From the NCBI RefSeq assembly GCF_003344785.1, contig NZ_QPMK01000006.1:1-64000 (forward strand): a stretch of DNA of 64,000 bases. The letters are read 5' to 3'. Positions 37,298 through 45,882 of the stretch are shown one piece after another. The translations under genes and the position numbers were made by a program. Positions within the stretch are counted from its first letter, which is position 1. The number at the start of each line of letters is the position of its first letter. The DNA is from Thalassococcus profundi (GTDB lineage Bacteria; Pseudomonadota; Alphaproteobacteria; Rhodobacterales; Rhodobacteraceae). The notes below the pieces were generated by a model. The model saw nothing but the letters and a program-made list of their open reading frames with translations. It searched no databases and was not told where the DNA came from.

Positions 37298-38155
37298 TTA
37301 ACGCAGCACGGGAATATCCGTCTCCGCGCGCGCCTGCCGCTGCAACCCCTCGAAATCAAAGAGCTTCGGGTCGAGAAGATGCGACGGCCGCGCGTTCATC
37401 AGGGCGCGGAACATGACCTGCCGGCGGCCCGGGCTGTTGCGTTCCCAGCCGTCGAGGATCTGCTTGACCTGCTGGCGTTGCAGCCCGTCCTGCGTTCCGC
37501 AGAGGTCGCAGGGGATGATCGGGTAGTGCATCGCCTTGGCAAAACGGTCGCAATCTTCTTCGGCCACATGCGCAAGCGGACGGCAGACGAAGACGTCGCC
37601 CTCCTCGTTCAGGAGCTTCGGCGGCATGGTGGCCAGCCGGCCGCCGTGAAAGAGGTTCATGAAGAAGGTTTCGAGGATGTCGTCGCGGTGATGACCCAGC
37701 ACCACCGCCGAACAGCCTTCTTCCCGCGCGATCCGGTAGAGGTGCCCGCGCCGCAGCCGCGAACAGAGCGCACAATAGGTGCGCCCCGCCGGCACCTTGT
37801 CGGTGACGATGGAATAGGTATCCTGATATTCGATCCGGTGCGGCACGCCCATCTTTTCAAGAAAGCCGGGCAGGACGGTCGCGGGGAAGCCCGGCTGCCC
37901 CTGGTCGAGGTTGCAGGCCAGAAGATCGACCGGCAACAGCCCGCGCCATTTCAGCTCGTGCAGCACCGCCAGCAGGGTATAGCTGTCCTTGCCGCCGGAC
38001 AGGCACACCAGCCAGCGCGAATCGCGCTCGATCATGCCGTATTGCTCCACCGCCTCGCGCACGTTCTGCACGATGCGCTTGCGCAGCTTCTTGAACGCCG
38101 TGGTCTTCGGCGCGCCGTGAAACAGTGGATGGATGTCGTCGCAATCGTCAAGCAT
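37298..38155 (-). CDS. ttcA: tRNA 2-thiocytidine synthetase TtcA
   Basis: Adds sulfur to cytidine 32 of tRNA using an iron-sulfur cluster and ATP. 285 residues. The PP-loop is [12 protein letters not shown] (about 51-62). Two cysteine pairs bind the cluster: CALC (about 131-134) and PCDLCG (about 222-226). [27 protein letters not shown] is the family block. A 69-bp spacer separates it from the EAL gene; yidD lies 108 bp upstream on the same strand. Confidence 0.95.
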   Translation of the reverse strand: MLDDCDDIHPLFHGAPKTTAFKKLRKRIVQNVREAVEQYGMIERDSRWLVCLSGGKDSYTLLAVLHELKWRGLLPVDLLACNLDQGQPGFPATVLPGFLEKMGVPHRIEYQDTYSIVTDKVPAGRTYCALCSRLRRGHLYRIAREEGCSAVVLGHHRDDILETFFMNLFHGGRLATMPPKLLNEEGDVFVCRPLAHVAEEDCDRFAKAMHYPIIPCDLCGTQDGLQRQQVKQILDGWERNSPGRRQVMFRALMNARPSHLLDPKLFDFEGLQRQARAETDIPVLR

Positions 38156-38218
38156 GGCGCGGGCTTAATGCAGATGCGCGCACCCGGCAAGAGCGCAGCA
38201 ATGGCCGCGGGGAACCTG

Positions 38219-38266
38219 CTTCATCTTGCCGGTAAACTCCGGGGAGTTTGAGGGGCTGGCCCCTCA
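38219..38266. repeat. Interspersed repeat B, copy 2 (inverted relative to 12749-12796)
   Basis: Read on the minus strand it gives GAGGGGC/GCCCCTC, then CTCCCCGGAGTTTACCGGC and AAGATGAAG, nearly identical to copy 1. Its hairpin covers the yidD stop codon, where it may stop or stabilise the rpmH-rnpA-yidD transcript. Confidence 0.75.
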
Positions 38267-38500
38267 ATCCTTCGGCGCGATGCCCGGGACCGGATCGTAG
38301 CCCGATCCGCCCCAGGGATGGCAGCGGCAGAGGCGATGGGCCGCATAATAGCCGCCGCGCAGCGCGCCGTGGCGTTCCAGAGCCTCGAGCGCGTAAACGG
38401 AGCAGGTGGGCTGGAAGCGGCAGCCATGGCCGACCCAGGCACTGAAGAACAGCCGGTAGGCGCGGACCGGCAAAGCGAGAATGCGGGCCAGCGGGCTCAC
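38264..38500 (-). CDS. yidD: Membrane protein insertion efficiency factor YidD
   Basis: Small amphipathic inner-membrane-associated protein assisting YidC. 78 residues. LPVRAYRLFFSAWVGHGCRFQPTCSVYALEALERHGALRGGYYAAHRLCRCHPWGGSGYDPVP is diagnostic (RFxPTCS, RC-PWxxGGxDPVP). It overlaps rnpA by four bases, so the two are coupled. The stop codon lies inside repeat B. Confidence 0.94.
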   Translation of the reverse strand: MSPLARILALPVRAYRLFFSAWVGHGCRFQPTCSVYALEALERHGALRGGYYAAHRLCRCHPWGGSGYDPVPGIAPKD

Positions 38501-38895
38501 GCGTGCAGCTTTTTCAGGGCGTGGCGCAGGTCGTCCTGCAGGGCCGGAAAGGCGCGCTCAGCCGTGGCTTCGGGCCGCCCGATCAGCACGTAATCCCAGC
38601 CGGGACGGCCAAGAGCGGGGAGCAGCAGGCGCGCGACTTCGCGCAGGCGGCGCTTTGCACGGTTGCGGGCGACGGCGTTTCCGACCTTCTTGGAACAGGT
38701 GAACCCCACGCGGATCGCTGGATCGCCGTCGCCGCGCGCGCGGGCCTGGACCATCATGCCATGGGTGCCCTGGCGGCGGGCGCGGGCGGCGGCAAGGAAA
38801 TCGCCGCGCTTGCGCAGGATGCCGAGTTTCGGACACGACGACACCGCCGGGGGCGTTGTCCCCGCTGTGGTATCGGGGGCCTCCGGCGGTGTCAT
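38497..38895 (-). CDS. rnpA: Ribonuclease P protein component
   Basis: Protein subunit of RNase P, which matures tRNA 5' ends. 132 residues. LRKRGDFLAAARARRQGTHGMMVQARARGDGDPAIRVGFTCSKKVGNAVARNRAKRRLREV contains the RNR motif. The start at MTPPEAPDTTAG gives an N-terminal extension of about 20 residues before the conserved core; a start nearer the core was not found as ATG, so this choice is moderately sure. Confidence 0.94.
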   Translation of the reverse strand: MTPPEAPDTTAGTTPPAVSSCPKLGILRKRGDFLAAARARRQGTHGMMVQARARGDGDPAIRVGFTCSKKVGNAVARNRAKRRLREVARLLLPALGRPGWDYVLIGRPEATAERAFPALQDDLRHALKKLHA

Positions 38896-38918
38896 GTCGG
38901 TCTGCAGGCGGCTGGCGC

Positions 38919-39056
38919 TTACGCGCTCAGCGACTTGCGGCCACGCGCGCGGCGGGCGTTCAGGATCTTGCGGCCGGCCTTGGTGGCCATGCGCGCACGG
39001 AACCCGTGGCGGTGCTTGCGCACGAGGTTCGAGGGTTGAAAGGTGCGTTTCGACAT
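38919..39056 (-). CDS. rpmH: 50S ribosomal protein L34 (bL34)
   Basis: 45 residues. [44 protein letters not shown] is essentially the family consensus. First gene of the minus-strand cluster; rnpA follows after 23 bp. The frame stays open upstream, but L34 never carries such an extension. Confidence 0.97.
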   Translation of the reverse strand: MSKRTFQPSNLVRKHRHGFRARMATKAGRKILNARRARGRKSLSA

Positions 39057-39123
39057 CGCTCCGTCTCCGTCCATATGGCGCGCACGAGCGGATTCGCACG
39101 AGCCCAAATCATTCGAAGCCCGG

Positions 39124-39152
39124 TCTATAGGCGGCGATCGGGGCCAAGTCAA
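39124..39152 (-). promoter_or_regulatory. Near-consensus promoter for rpmH-rnpA-yidD (TTGACT-17-TATAGA)
   Basis: On the minus strand TTGACT (39147-39152) and TATAGA (39124-39129) lie 17 bases apart, giving a leader of about 60 bases before rpmH. It is the best sigma-70-type promoter in the window. Confidence 0.75.
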
Positions 39153-39344
39153 ACGGGCAGGCGGCAAATATTGCAACATTTTGCCCGCCTGCGCCGCGGA
39201 TATGTTTCAATCCCGCAACGAAGCGGCGGATTTCTCACGCCGGTCGTCACCGGGGATCAAGCAGGCGTGAGGGACCTGTTGTTTCCGACCCTTACTGCGC
39301 ATGTTTTCCTCATCCGCAACCCGCCAGCCCCGAAGACCCCCGAG

Positions 39345-40079
39345 ATGTCCGACATGACCCAGACAGACCCCAAATCCGGCTTCGCCCGCTACCTGCCGCT
39401 CATCGTGATCGCGGCGGTGGCGCTGGTCGGCGGCTATTTCCTGCGCGATTACCTGAGCTTCGACACGCTGCGCGACAACCGCGAGGCGCTTCTGGCCTTC
39501 CGCGATGCCAATTACCTGGCCACGGTGGCGGTCTTCATGCTGGCTTACGTGGTGATCGTCGGCTTTTCGCTGCCCGGCGCCACCATCGCGACGCTCACCG
39601 GCGGGTTCCTCTTCGCGACCTTTCCCGGAGCGCTTTTCAACGTCACCGCCGCCACGATCGGGGCTGCGATGATCTTTCTCGCCGCGCGCTGGGGACTGGG
39701 CGACCGGCTCGCGGCGCGGATGGAGACCGGCGAGGGCCTGGTCCGGCGCATCAAGGACGGCATCGACGAGAACCAGTGGTCGATGCTGTTCCTGATCCGG
39801 CTGGTGCCGGCGGTGCCCTTCTTCGTCGCCAACCTCGTCCCCGCGCTGGTGGGCGTGCCGCTCTTCCGCTTCGTGGTCTCGACCTTCCTCGGCATCATTC
39901 CCGGCGCGGTGGTCTACACCTCGGTCGGAGCCGGGCTGGGCCAGGTGTTCGAGCGCGGCGACACGCCTGACCTCGGCATCATCTTCGAGCCGCACATCCT
40001 GCTGCCGATCTTGGGCCTCTGCCTGCTCGCGGCGCTGCCGATTCTCCTCAAGGCCGTGCGCGGCAAGAAAGGTCTGTGA
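39345..40079 (+). CDS. TVP38/TMEM64 (SNARE-associated, DedA-like) membrane protein
   Basis: Integral inner-membrane protein of about 244 residues with about six hydrophobic segments. Family motifs are SLPGATIATLTGGFLFATFPGALFNVTAATIGAAMIFLAARWGLG and FLIRLVPAVPFFVANLVPALVGVPLFRFVVSTFLGIIPGAVVYTSVG. Members of the wider DedA/VTT group move lipids across the membrane; the exact role here is unknown. Start at MSDMTQTDP; MTQ three codons later is possible. The disulfide-oxidoreductase gene begins 3 bp after its stop. Confidence 0.88.
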   Translation: MSDMTQTDPKSGFARYLPLIVIAAVALVGGYFLRDYLSFDTLRDNREALLAFRDANYLATVAVFMLAYVVIVGFSLPGATIATLTGGFLFATFPGALFNVTAATIGAAMIFLAARWGLGDRLAARMETGEGLVRRIKDGIDENQWSMLFLIRLVPAVPFFVANLVPALVGVPLFRFVVSTFLGIIPGAVVYTSVGAGLGQVFERGDTPDLGIIFEPHILLPILGLCLLAALPILLKAVRGKKGL

Positions 40080-40082
40080 TCC

Positions 40083-41501
40083 ATGGAACGCATCAAGACG
40101 GATATCCTGGTGATCGGCGCCGGCTCCGGCGGTCTGTCGGTCGCAGCGGGCGCGGTGCAGATGGGCGCGTCGGTGGTGCTGCTCGAGGATCACAAGATGG
40201 GCGGCGACTGCCTCAACTACGGATGCGTGCCGTCGAAGGCGCTCATTGCCAGCGGCAAGGCGGCCTGGGGGCAGAGCCACTCAGAGGTGTACGGCGTGGC
40301 GAATGTGACCCCGAAGGTCGACTACGCTGCCGCCAAGGACCACGTGCAGGGCGTCATCGCGCAGATCGAACCGGTGGACAGCCAGGAGCGTTTTGAAGGT
40401 CTGGGCGTGCGGGTCATCCGCGAACGCGGGCGGTTCATCTCCAGGACCGAGGTGCAGGCGGGCGATCACGTGATCACCGCGCGGCGGGTGGTGATCGCGA
40501 CCGGCTCCTCGCCCTTCGTGCCGCCGATTCCGGGGCTGGACGGCGTGCCGTACCTCACCAACGAAACGCTCTGGACCCTGCGCCATCAGCCCGAACACCT
40601 GCTGGTCATCGGTGGCGGTCCCATCGGCATGGAAATGGCGCAGGCGCACCGGCGGCTGGGCTCCGAGGTCACAGTGATCGAGGGCGCCAGTGCACTGGGC
40701 AAGGACGACCCGGAGATGTCCGCCGTGGTGCTGGAAAAGCTGCGCGGCGAGGGCATCGCCATCGAGGAGGAGGCCTTGGCCGCCGAGGTGCGCGGCAAGG
40801 AAGGCGCCATCGAGGTCGAGGTCAAGGACGGCCGCGTCTTCAAGGGTTCTCACCTGCTGGTGGCCGTCGGGCGCAGCCCGAACATCGACGACCTCGATCT
40901 GGACAAGGCCGGCATCAAAACCAACCGTGCCGGGATCGTCGTCGATTCGGGGCTGCGCACCAGCAATCGCGGCGTCTATGCCATCGGCGACGTGGCGGGC
41001 GGGCTGCAATTCACCCATGTGGCAGGCTATCACGCGGGTATCGTCATCCGCTCTGCCGTGCTGGGCCTGCCGGCCAAGGCCAAGACCGGCCATCTGCCCT
41101 GGGCCACCTATACCGACCCGGAACTGGCGCATGTCGGTCTGACCGAAGCCCAGGCGAAAAAGGAACATGGGCCGAAGCTCGAGGTGGTGCGCTTCCACTA
41201 CGAACACAACGACCGCGCGCTGGCCGAGCGCAAGGCCGCCGGTCTGATCAAGGTCATGGTGGTCAGGGGCCGCGCCGTCGGCGTGTCGATCGCCGGGTAT
41301 CAGGCGGGCGAGTTGATCAACCTCTGGTCGCTGGTTCTGGCCAACAACCTCAAGATGAGCCAGGTCGCCAACATGGTCTCGCCCTATCCCACGATTGGCG
41401 AGGTTAACAAACGCGCGGCGGGGGCCTATTTTTCCCCACGGCTGTTCGAAAGCGATATGGTCAAGCGCGTGGTCGGGCTGGTACAGCGCTGGCTGCCGTA
41501 A
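40083..41501 (+). CDS. FAD-dependent pyridine nucleotide-disulfide oxidoreductase (mercuric-reductase/Lpd-like)
   Basis: 472 residues, class I flavoprotein disulfide reductase. The FAD motif is ILVIGAGSGGLSVAAGA (8-24), the redox-active disulfide GGDCLNYGCVPSK, the NAD(P) motif LVIGGGPIGMEMAQAHRRLG and the second FAD motif GVYAIGDVAGG. The C-terminal interface has no standard HxxxxE histidine-glutamate pair (YPTIGEVNKRA is present instead) and no extra mercury cysteines, so neither lipoamide dehydrogenase nor mercuric reductase activity should be assumed. Coupling to a TVP38 gene recurs in other bacteria, sometimes as a fusion, suggesting a joint task. Confidence 0.88.
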   Translation: MERIKTDILVIGAGSGGLSVAAGAVQMGASVVLLEDHKMGGDCLNYGCVPSKALIASGKAAWGQSHSEVYGVANVTPKVDYAAAKDHVQGVIAQIEPVDSQERFEGLGVRVIRERGRFISRTEVQAGDHVITARRVVIATGSSPFVPPIPGLDGVPYLTNETLWTLRHQPEHLLVIGGGPIGMEMAQAHRRLGSEVTVIEGASALGKDDPEMSAVVLEKLRGEGIAIEEEALAAEVRGKEGAIEVEVKDGRVFKGSHLLVAVGRSPNIDDLDLDKAGIKTNRAGIVVDSGLRTSNRGVYAIGDVAGGLQFTHVAGYHAGIVIRSAVLGLPAKAKTGHLPWATYTDPELAHVGLTEAQAKKEHGPKLEVVRFHYEHNDRALAERKAAGLIKVMVVRGRAVGVSIAGYQAGELINLWSLVLANNLKMSQVANMVSPYPTIGEVNKRAAGAYFSPRLFESDMVKRVVGLVQRWLP

Positions 41502-41598
41502 CGCAGGTCGAGAGGAACGAGAATGCCGGGTATCGGTGCAGTCGGAGCAACCGGACGGGCGCTGCGCGGCGCGGCGCCGGAGCGGTGCCGGGACTGAC

Positions 41599-42984
41599 AT
41601 GCTCAATTCGCTGTCCGGCCGTTTCCTGATCCTGACCACCGTCTTCGTGATGATCGCGGAGATCCTGATCTTCGTGCCGTCGGTGGCGCGATTCCGCGAG
41701 GATTACCTGCTCGACCGGCTGGAACGGGCGCAGATCGCGTCGCTGGCGCTGCTGGCCGACGACATGATCGACCGCGACCTCGAAGAGGAATTGCTGCTGA
41801 ACGCCGGCGTCTTCAACGTGGTGCTGCGCCGCGACGAGGCGCGGCAACTGGTGCTGTCCTCTCCGATGCCGGGCGTGGTCAGCGCCACCTACGACCTGCG
41901 CGAGACCACGGCGCCGGGGTTGATCCGCGACGCGATGATGGTGCTCTTCACGCGCGAACCGCAGTTGATCCGGGTGATCGGCAACCCGTTGCGCGACGCA
42001 GGCCTGCTGATCGAGATCACCATGGATACGGCGGAATTGCGCGGCGCGATGGTGGATTACGGCCTGCGCATCCTGATGCTGTCGCTGGTCATCTCGGTCA
42101 TCACCGCAGTGTTCCTGTTCCTTGCCGTGCGCCGGTTGCTGGTCAAGCCGATCAAATCGGTGGTGCACCACATGCTGAGCTACGCGCAGGCGCCCGAGGA
42201 CGCCCGCCGGATCATCAAGCCGACCTCGTCCGTGCGCGAGTTGCGCGAGGCCGAACAGGCGCTGCAATCGCTGGAAACGCAGCTGACCCAGGCGCTGCGG
42301 CAGAAAGAGCGCTTGGCGCAGCTTGGCGGCGCCGTGGCACGGGTGAGCCACGATCTGCGCAACATCCTGACCTCGGCGCAGCTGTTCACCGACCGGATCG
42401 AGGCGTCCGAGGATCCGCAGGTGAAACGCATGGCGCCGAAGCTGGTCAATTCGATCACCCGCGCCGTGTCGCTCTGCGAAACCACGCTGGCCTTCGGCAA
42501 GGCCGAGGAGCCCGCGCCGGTGATGACGCTCTTTAACATGGCGCAGCTGGTCGACGACGTATTGGACAGCGAACGGCTCGCCATCGGCGACTCCGACATC
42601 AGCCTGTCCGAAGATGTGCCGGGGTCGCTGATGGTGCGCGGCGATCCCGAACAGCTCTACCGCGTCTTGTCGAACCTGGTGCGCAACGCGCGTCAGGCCA
42701 TACTTGGGACCGGGAAGGAGGGCGAGATCCGCGTCGCCGCCCGCGCCGAGGACACCGCCTGGGTGATCGAGGTGGCCGATACCGGCCCCGGCCTGCCGCC
42801 CAAGGCCCGCGAACACCTGTTCCAGCCCTTCCAGGGCGGCGTGCGCAAGGGCGGGTCGGGTCTGGGCCTTGCCATCGTGGCGGAACTGGTGCGGGGCCAC
42901 GGCGGAACGCTCAAGCTCGCGCGCAGCGATGCGGATGGGTCGCTATTCGAAGTCCGGCTGCCGATGGGCGATCTCGAACACTGA
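41599..42984 (+). CDS. Orphan sensor histidine kinase
   Basis: 461 residues. TM1 (about 8-29) and TM2 (about 153-178) enclose a periplasmic sensor region of about 120 residues; a HAMP-like linker follows. The phospho-acceptor box is ARVSHDLRNILTSAQLF, the N box LSNLVRNARQAI, G1 VADTGPGLP and G2 GGSGLGLAIV, so the kinase core is complete. No response regulator is adjacent; it follows the disulfide-oxidoreductase gene by 97 bp. The start at MLNSLSGRF lies one base after the stop of a possible 24-codon upstream frame. Confidence 0.9.
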   Translation: MLNSLSGRFLILTTVFVMIAEILIFVPSVARFREDYLLDRLERAQIASLALLADDMIDRDLEEELLLNAGVFNVVLRRDEARQLVLSSPMPGVVSATYDLRETTAPGLIRDAMMVLFTREPQLIRVIGNPLRDAGLLIEITMDTAELRGAMVDYGLRILMLSLVISVITAVFLFLAVRRLLVKPIKSVVHHMLSYAQAPEDARRIIKPTSSVRELREAEQALQSLETQLTQALRQKERLAQLGGAVARVSHDLRNILTSAQLFTDRIEASEDPQVKRMAPKLVNSITRAVSLCETTLAFGKAEEPAPVMTLFNMAQLVDDVLDSERLAIGDSDISLSEDVPGSLMVRGDPEQLYRVLSNLVRNARQAILGTGKEGEIRVAARAEDTAWVIEVADTGPGLPPKAREHLFQPFQGGVRKGGSGLGLAIVAELVRGHGGTLKLARSDADGSLFEVRLPMGDLEH

Positions 42985-43007
42985 ACCGAAAACCCGCCGA
43001 TTGGCCC

Positions 43008-43036
43008 TTGCAATGCCCCGACTCAAAGTCTAAACG
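43008..43036 (+). promoter_or_regulatory. Promoter for tRNA-Arg (TTGCAA-17-TAAACG)
   Basis: TTGCAA at 43008-43013 and TAAACG at 43031-43036 are 17 bases apart; the tRNA begins 11 bases further on. Confidence 0.55.
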
Positions 43037-43046
43037 CTGCCTCCAC

Positions 43047-43123
43047 GGACCGATAGCTCAGCTGGATAGAGTACTTGACTACGAATCAAGGGGTCGGGGG
43101 TTCGAATCCTCCTCGGTCCGCCA
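43047..43123 (+). tRNA. tRNA-Arg (anticodon ACG)
   Basis: 77 bases including encoded CCA. The acceptor stem GGACCGA pairs with TCGGTCC, the D-loop contains AGCTCAGCTGGATAGAG, the anticodon arm is CTTGA-CTACGAA-TCAAG with anticodon ACG, and the T-arm contains GGTTCGAATCC. The A34 is expected to be edited to inosine by TadA, reading CGU, CGC and CGA. Confidence 0.97.
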
Positions 43124-43365
43124 CCTTGCTTCCCTTACATTACAGCCTGTTTGTCGATCTCCTCGCTTTCGGGAACGCGCATCCGTCCAAGCGACGGCGA
43201 CCGCATCCATTGCAACGATTTGGCAAGGTCCGACGTTTCGCGCGGCTAGGCACGATCCAAAAGCGTGGCCGCGACGAAACTTCTGGATGACCAAGCGCGG
43301 TTCATGAAGCCTCTCGGACAAACGTTTGTCATGCAGTCCGCATCATGCCGAACATCCACGCGCTG

Positions 43366-44010
43366 TCAGTCGTCGCGCGTATCCAGCATGAAAACATCGT
43401 GCCCGGTCGCTGCCACGGTCTTATAGCCGTTTTCGAGCGCAAAAAGCACCGCTTCGTCTTCGTGCAGCGCATCAATGCTCCGGATACATTCGAACAACAA
43501 CAGCGACGGGCGGTATGTGTCGAGGTCCAGAGATTTCAGCACCTGCAACTCGAACCCTTCGGTGTCGATGGACAAAAGGTCGATCTTCTGAAACTTCGTC
43601 TCCTCGATCATTTGCGAAAGCGGTCGGATCGGGATGTGGTAAGAGCCCGTCAACTGATCCTTCTTTCGCACCGCGCGTTCCGGATCAAAGCTGTTCCACT
43701 GTGGGTTCGTATAGGTGAAGAATTCCATCCGACCTTCGGTTTCTCCGACGGCTTCTGCGCGGAACCTGTCGCGCGGGCGGAACTTCTTGAACGTCTTTTT
43801 CGTGGCCGGATTCGCATCGACGCAAAGTCCTTTCCAGCCGCGTTCGTAGAAATAGTAGGTATTCGACGCCCGGATCGGATAACAGGCGCCGACGTCGACG
43901 TAGCGACCCCTGTACTTCTTGTCGCGCGGAATCTTGTTGGACCGTCGCAAGATGAATTCTGCCAGCACATCCTGGCCGGTTTGAGCATGAGAAATCTTCG
44001 GGAGCGCCAT
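43366..44010 (-). CDS. FkbM-family methyltransferase
   Basis: About 214 residues. The SAM-binding start is YVDVGACYPIRASNTYYFYERGWKGLCVDANP; KIDLLSIDTEGFELQVLKSLD is the second family block. FkbM proteins methylate sugars, antibiotics or lipids; no glycosylation genes lie nearby, so the acceptor is unknown. Start taken at MALPKISHAQTGQD; a GTG twelve codons upstream is possible but coincides with a promoter-like TTGTCC-17-TATCGT. The DNA is visibly more A/T-rich than its surroundings and lies beside a tRNA gene, which suggests acquisition. Confidence 0.85.
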   Translation of the reverse strand: MALPKISHAQTGQDVLAEFILRRSNKIPRDKKYRGRYVDVGACYPIRASNTYYFYERGWKGLCVDANPATKKTFKKFRPRDRFRAEAVGETEGRMEFFTYTNPQWNSFDPERAVRKKDQLTGSYHIPIRPLSQMIEETKFQKIDLLSIDTEGFELQVLKSLDLDTYRPSLLLFECIRSIDALHEDEAVLFALENGYKTVAATGHDVFMLDTRDD

Positions 44011-44044
44011 CTGATCTGCCTGTTGATCGAAATAAATTTCAATC

Positions 44045-44073
44045 ACGATAGCCAGTGTAAGTTAGACGGACAA
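44045..44073 (-). promoter_or_regulatory. Promoter candidate for the FkbM gene (TTGTCC-17-TATCGT)
   Basis: Read on the minus strand. If real, it excludes the more upstream GTG start and supports the ATG at 44010. Confidence 0.4.
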
Positions 44074-44260
44074 CCGCCTTTTCGCGCGGTGCAGCAACGG
44101 GGGCAAAGGGCCGATTTCGCGCGATGGCACTTGCACGGATCGACAAGATCGCCGGCAGAGGCCACGGCTGCGCCACATCGACAAAAAGAAATCGAGTGTC
44201 GCCGTGTCTGGGCGCTGCACGGCTGACTTTCGAATGGAAACGGCCGCCCTCCCGCAGGAG

Positions 44261-44277
44261 GACAGCCGTCGGCTGTC
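44261..44277 (-). terminator. Hairpin behind the aldehyde dehydrogenase gene
   Basis: GACAGCC-GTC-GGCTGTC, a perfect 7-bp stem 18 bp beyond the stop of the minus-strand dehydrogenase gene. No clear T-run; a weak terminator candidate. Confidence 0.4.
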
Positions 44278-44294
44278 GACAGGCGAGGCCGCCG

Positions 44295-45734
44295 CTATTC
44301 CGCTGCCCAGCCCGCCACGGCCTTGACCTCGAGGAAGTCCTCGATGCCGTAGGGTCCGCCCTCGCGGCCATTGCCTGACTGTTTCATGCCGCCGAAGGGC
44401 GCGCCCTGGCTGCGGCTCTTGCCGTTCATCTCGACCATGCCGGACCGCAGCTGACGCGCCAGCCGGTTGCGGCGCACGCCATCGGCGGTCTGGACGTAGT
44501 TCGTAAGGCCGTAAGGCGTGTCATTGGCAATCGCCACGCCTTCCTCTTCGGTCTCGAACTTCATGATCGACAGGACCGGGCCGAAGATTTCCTCGCGCGC
44601 GATGGTCATCTCGGGGGTCACGTCGGCAAAGACCGTGGGCCGTACGTAGAAGCCGCGGTTGAGGTGCTCCGGACGTCCGGTGCCGCCCGCGACAAGCCGC
44701 GCGCCTTCGTCGATGCCCTGCTGGATCAGGTCCTGGATCTTGTCCCACTGCACCTTGTTCACCACCGGGCCGATGTGGCGGCCCTTCTCCGAGGCGGGGC
44801 CGACCTCGACCTTTTGCGCGATGGCGGCGGCCTCTTCGACCACGCGGTCGTAGATCGGCGCCTCGACCATCATGCGGCTGGGCGCGTTGCAGCTTTGGCC
44901 GGTGTTCTGCATCATGTGCAGCACGCCGCGCTTGACCGCCTTCTCGTCGGCATCGGCGAAGATCAGGTTCGCGCCCTTGCCGCCCAGCTCAAGGTGCACC
45001 TTCTTCAGCGTTTCGGCGGCGGCCTTGGAGATCAGCTTGCCCGCGCGGGTGGAGCCGGTGAAGCTCACCATGTCGACGTCCGGATGCGCCGACAACTGAC
45101 TGCCCACGCCCGCGCCGTCGCCGTTCACGAGGTTGAACACGCCCGGCGGAAAGCCCGCCTCGTGCATGCATTCGGCGAAAATCAGCGCGTTGAGCGGCGA
45201 TTCCTCTGAAGGTTTCAGCACCATGGTGCAGCCCGCGACGGCGGCTGCGCCGACCTTGAGCGTGACCTGGTTCATCGGCCAGTTCCACGGCGTGATCAGT
45301 GCCGCGACCCCCACCGCTTCGTGGATGATGCGGTCCTCGGGCGTGTGGTCGTTGAGCGGATGGTCGAACTGGAACGCCTTGGCCGCCTCGATGAAGCCTT
45401 CGAGGTGCCAGGACCCGGCACCCGCCTGCGAGGACAGTGCCATGTCGATGGGTGCACCCATCTCGAGGCTCATGGCCTGGGCGAGGTCCTCTGCGCGGGT
45501 CTTGTAGACCTCGAGCAGTTTTTCGACCAGCGCGATGCGTTCGGCGGGCGGCGTGGCCATCCAGCCGGGCAGGGCGGCCCTGGCGGCGGCGACGGCGGCA
45601 TCGGTGTCGGCCTGGCCGCCCAGCGAGATCACCGCGCAGGCGTCTTCGGTCGAGGGATCGATCACCTGGTGGTCGGTGCCGTCGATGGGGTCCACCCATG
45701 CGCCGTTGATGTAGAATTGGCGTTTCTCGATCAT
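44295..45734 (-). CDS. NAD(P)-dependent aldehyde dehydrogenase
   Basis: Oxidises an aldehyde to its acid. 479 residues. NADP/NAD fold segments are TPWNWPMNQVTLKVGAAAVAGCTMVLKPSEESP; the catalytic glutamate lies in HLELGGKGANLIFADAD and the cysteine in NTGQSCNAPSRMMV; the C-terminal EIFGPVLSI and PFGGMKQSGNGREGG blocks are intact. The substrate is not defined by neighbours. Start at MIEKRQFYINGAWVDP; the open frame upstream lacks likeness. It is divergent from the peroxiredoxin gene. Confidence 0.93.
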   Translation of the reverse strand: MIEKRQFYINGAWVDPIDGTDHQVIDPSTEDACAVISLGGQADTDAAVAAARAALPGWMATPPAERIALVEKLLEVYKTRAEDLAQAMSLEMGAPIDMALSSQAGAGSWHLEGFIEAAKAFQFDHPLNDHTPEDRIIHEAVGVAALITPWNWPMNQVTLKVGAAAVAGCTMVLKPSEESPLNALIFAECMHEAGFPPGVFNLVNGDGAGVGSQLSAHPDVDMVSFTGSTRAGKLISKAAAETLKKVHLELGGKGANLIFADADEKAVKRGVLHMMQNTGQSCNAPSRMMVEAPIYDRVVEEAAAIAQKVEVGPASEKGRHIGPVVNKVQWDKIQDLIQQGIDEGARLVAGGTGRPEHLNRGFYVRPTVFADVTPEMTIAREEIFGPVLSIMKFETEEEGVAIANDTPYGLTNYVQTADGVRRNRLARQLRSGMVEMNGKSRSQGAPFGGMKQSGNGREGGPYGIEDFLEVKAVAGWAAE

Positions 45735-45787
45735 CTGAAGCCTCCGATGTGTCTGGGTGCCTCCGGCGCTGCGCCGGAATTTGATCA

Positions 45788-45816
45788 AATATGGCACCGG
45801 CCCCGCGGCGCCGCAA
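45788..45816 (-). promoter_or_regulatory. Promoter candidate for the aldehyde dehydrogenase gene (TTGCGG-17-CATATT)
   Basis: On the minus strand TTGCGG (45811-45816) and CATATT (45788-45793) lie 17 bases apart, about 55 bp before the start. The G/C-rich spacer resembles that of the ribosomal promoters in this window. Confidence 0.5.
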
Positions 45817-45882
45817 GGGGATGCAAAGCGCATCGAGACCTCTTACCTATGTGCAAAGACACAAAGCAAAGGAGGACCCGAC

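Noticed and set aside
40083-41501. Naming the flavoprotein mercuric reductase (merA) or lipoamide dehydrogenase (lpd)
   Set aside because: There are no mercury-binding C-terminal cysteines, no mer genes, no 2-oxoacid dehydrogenase genes, and the usual C-terminal His-Glu pair is missing.
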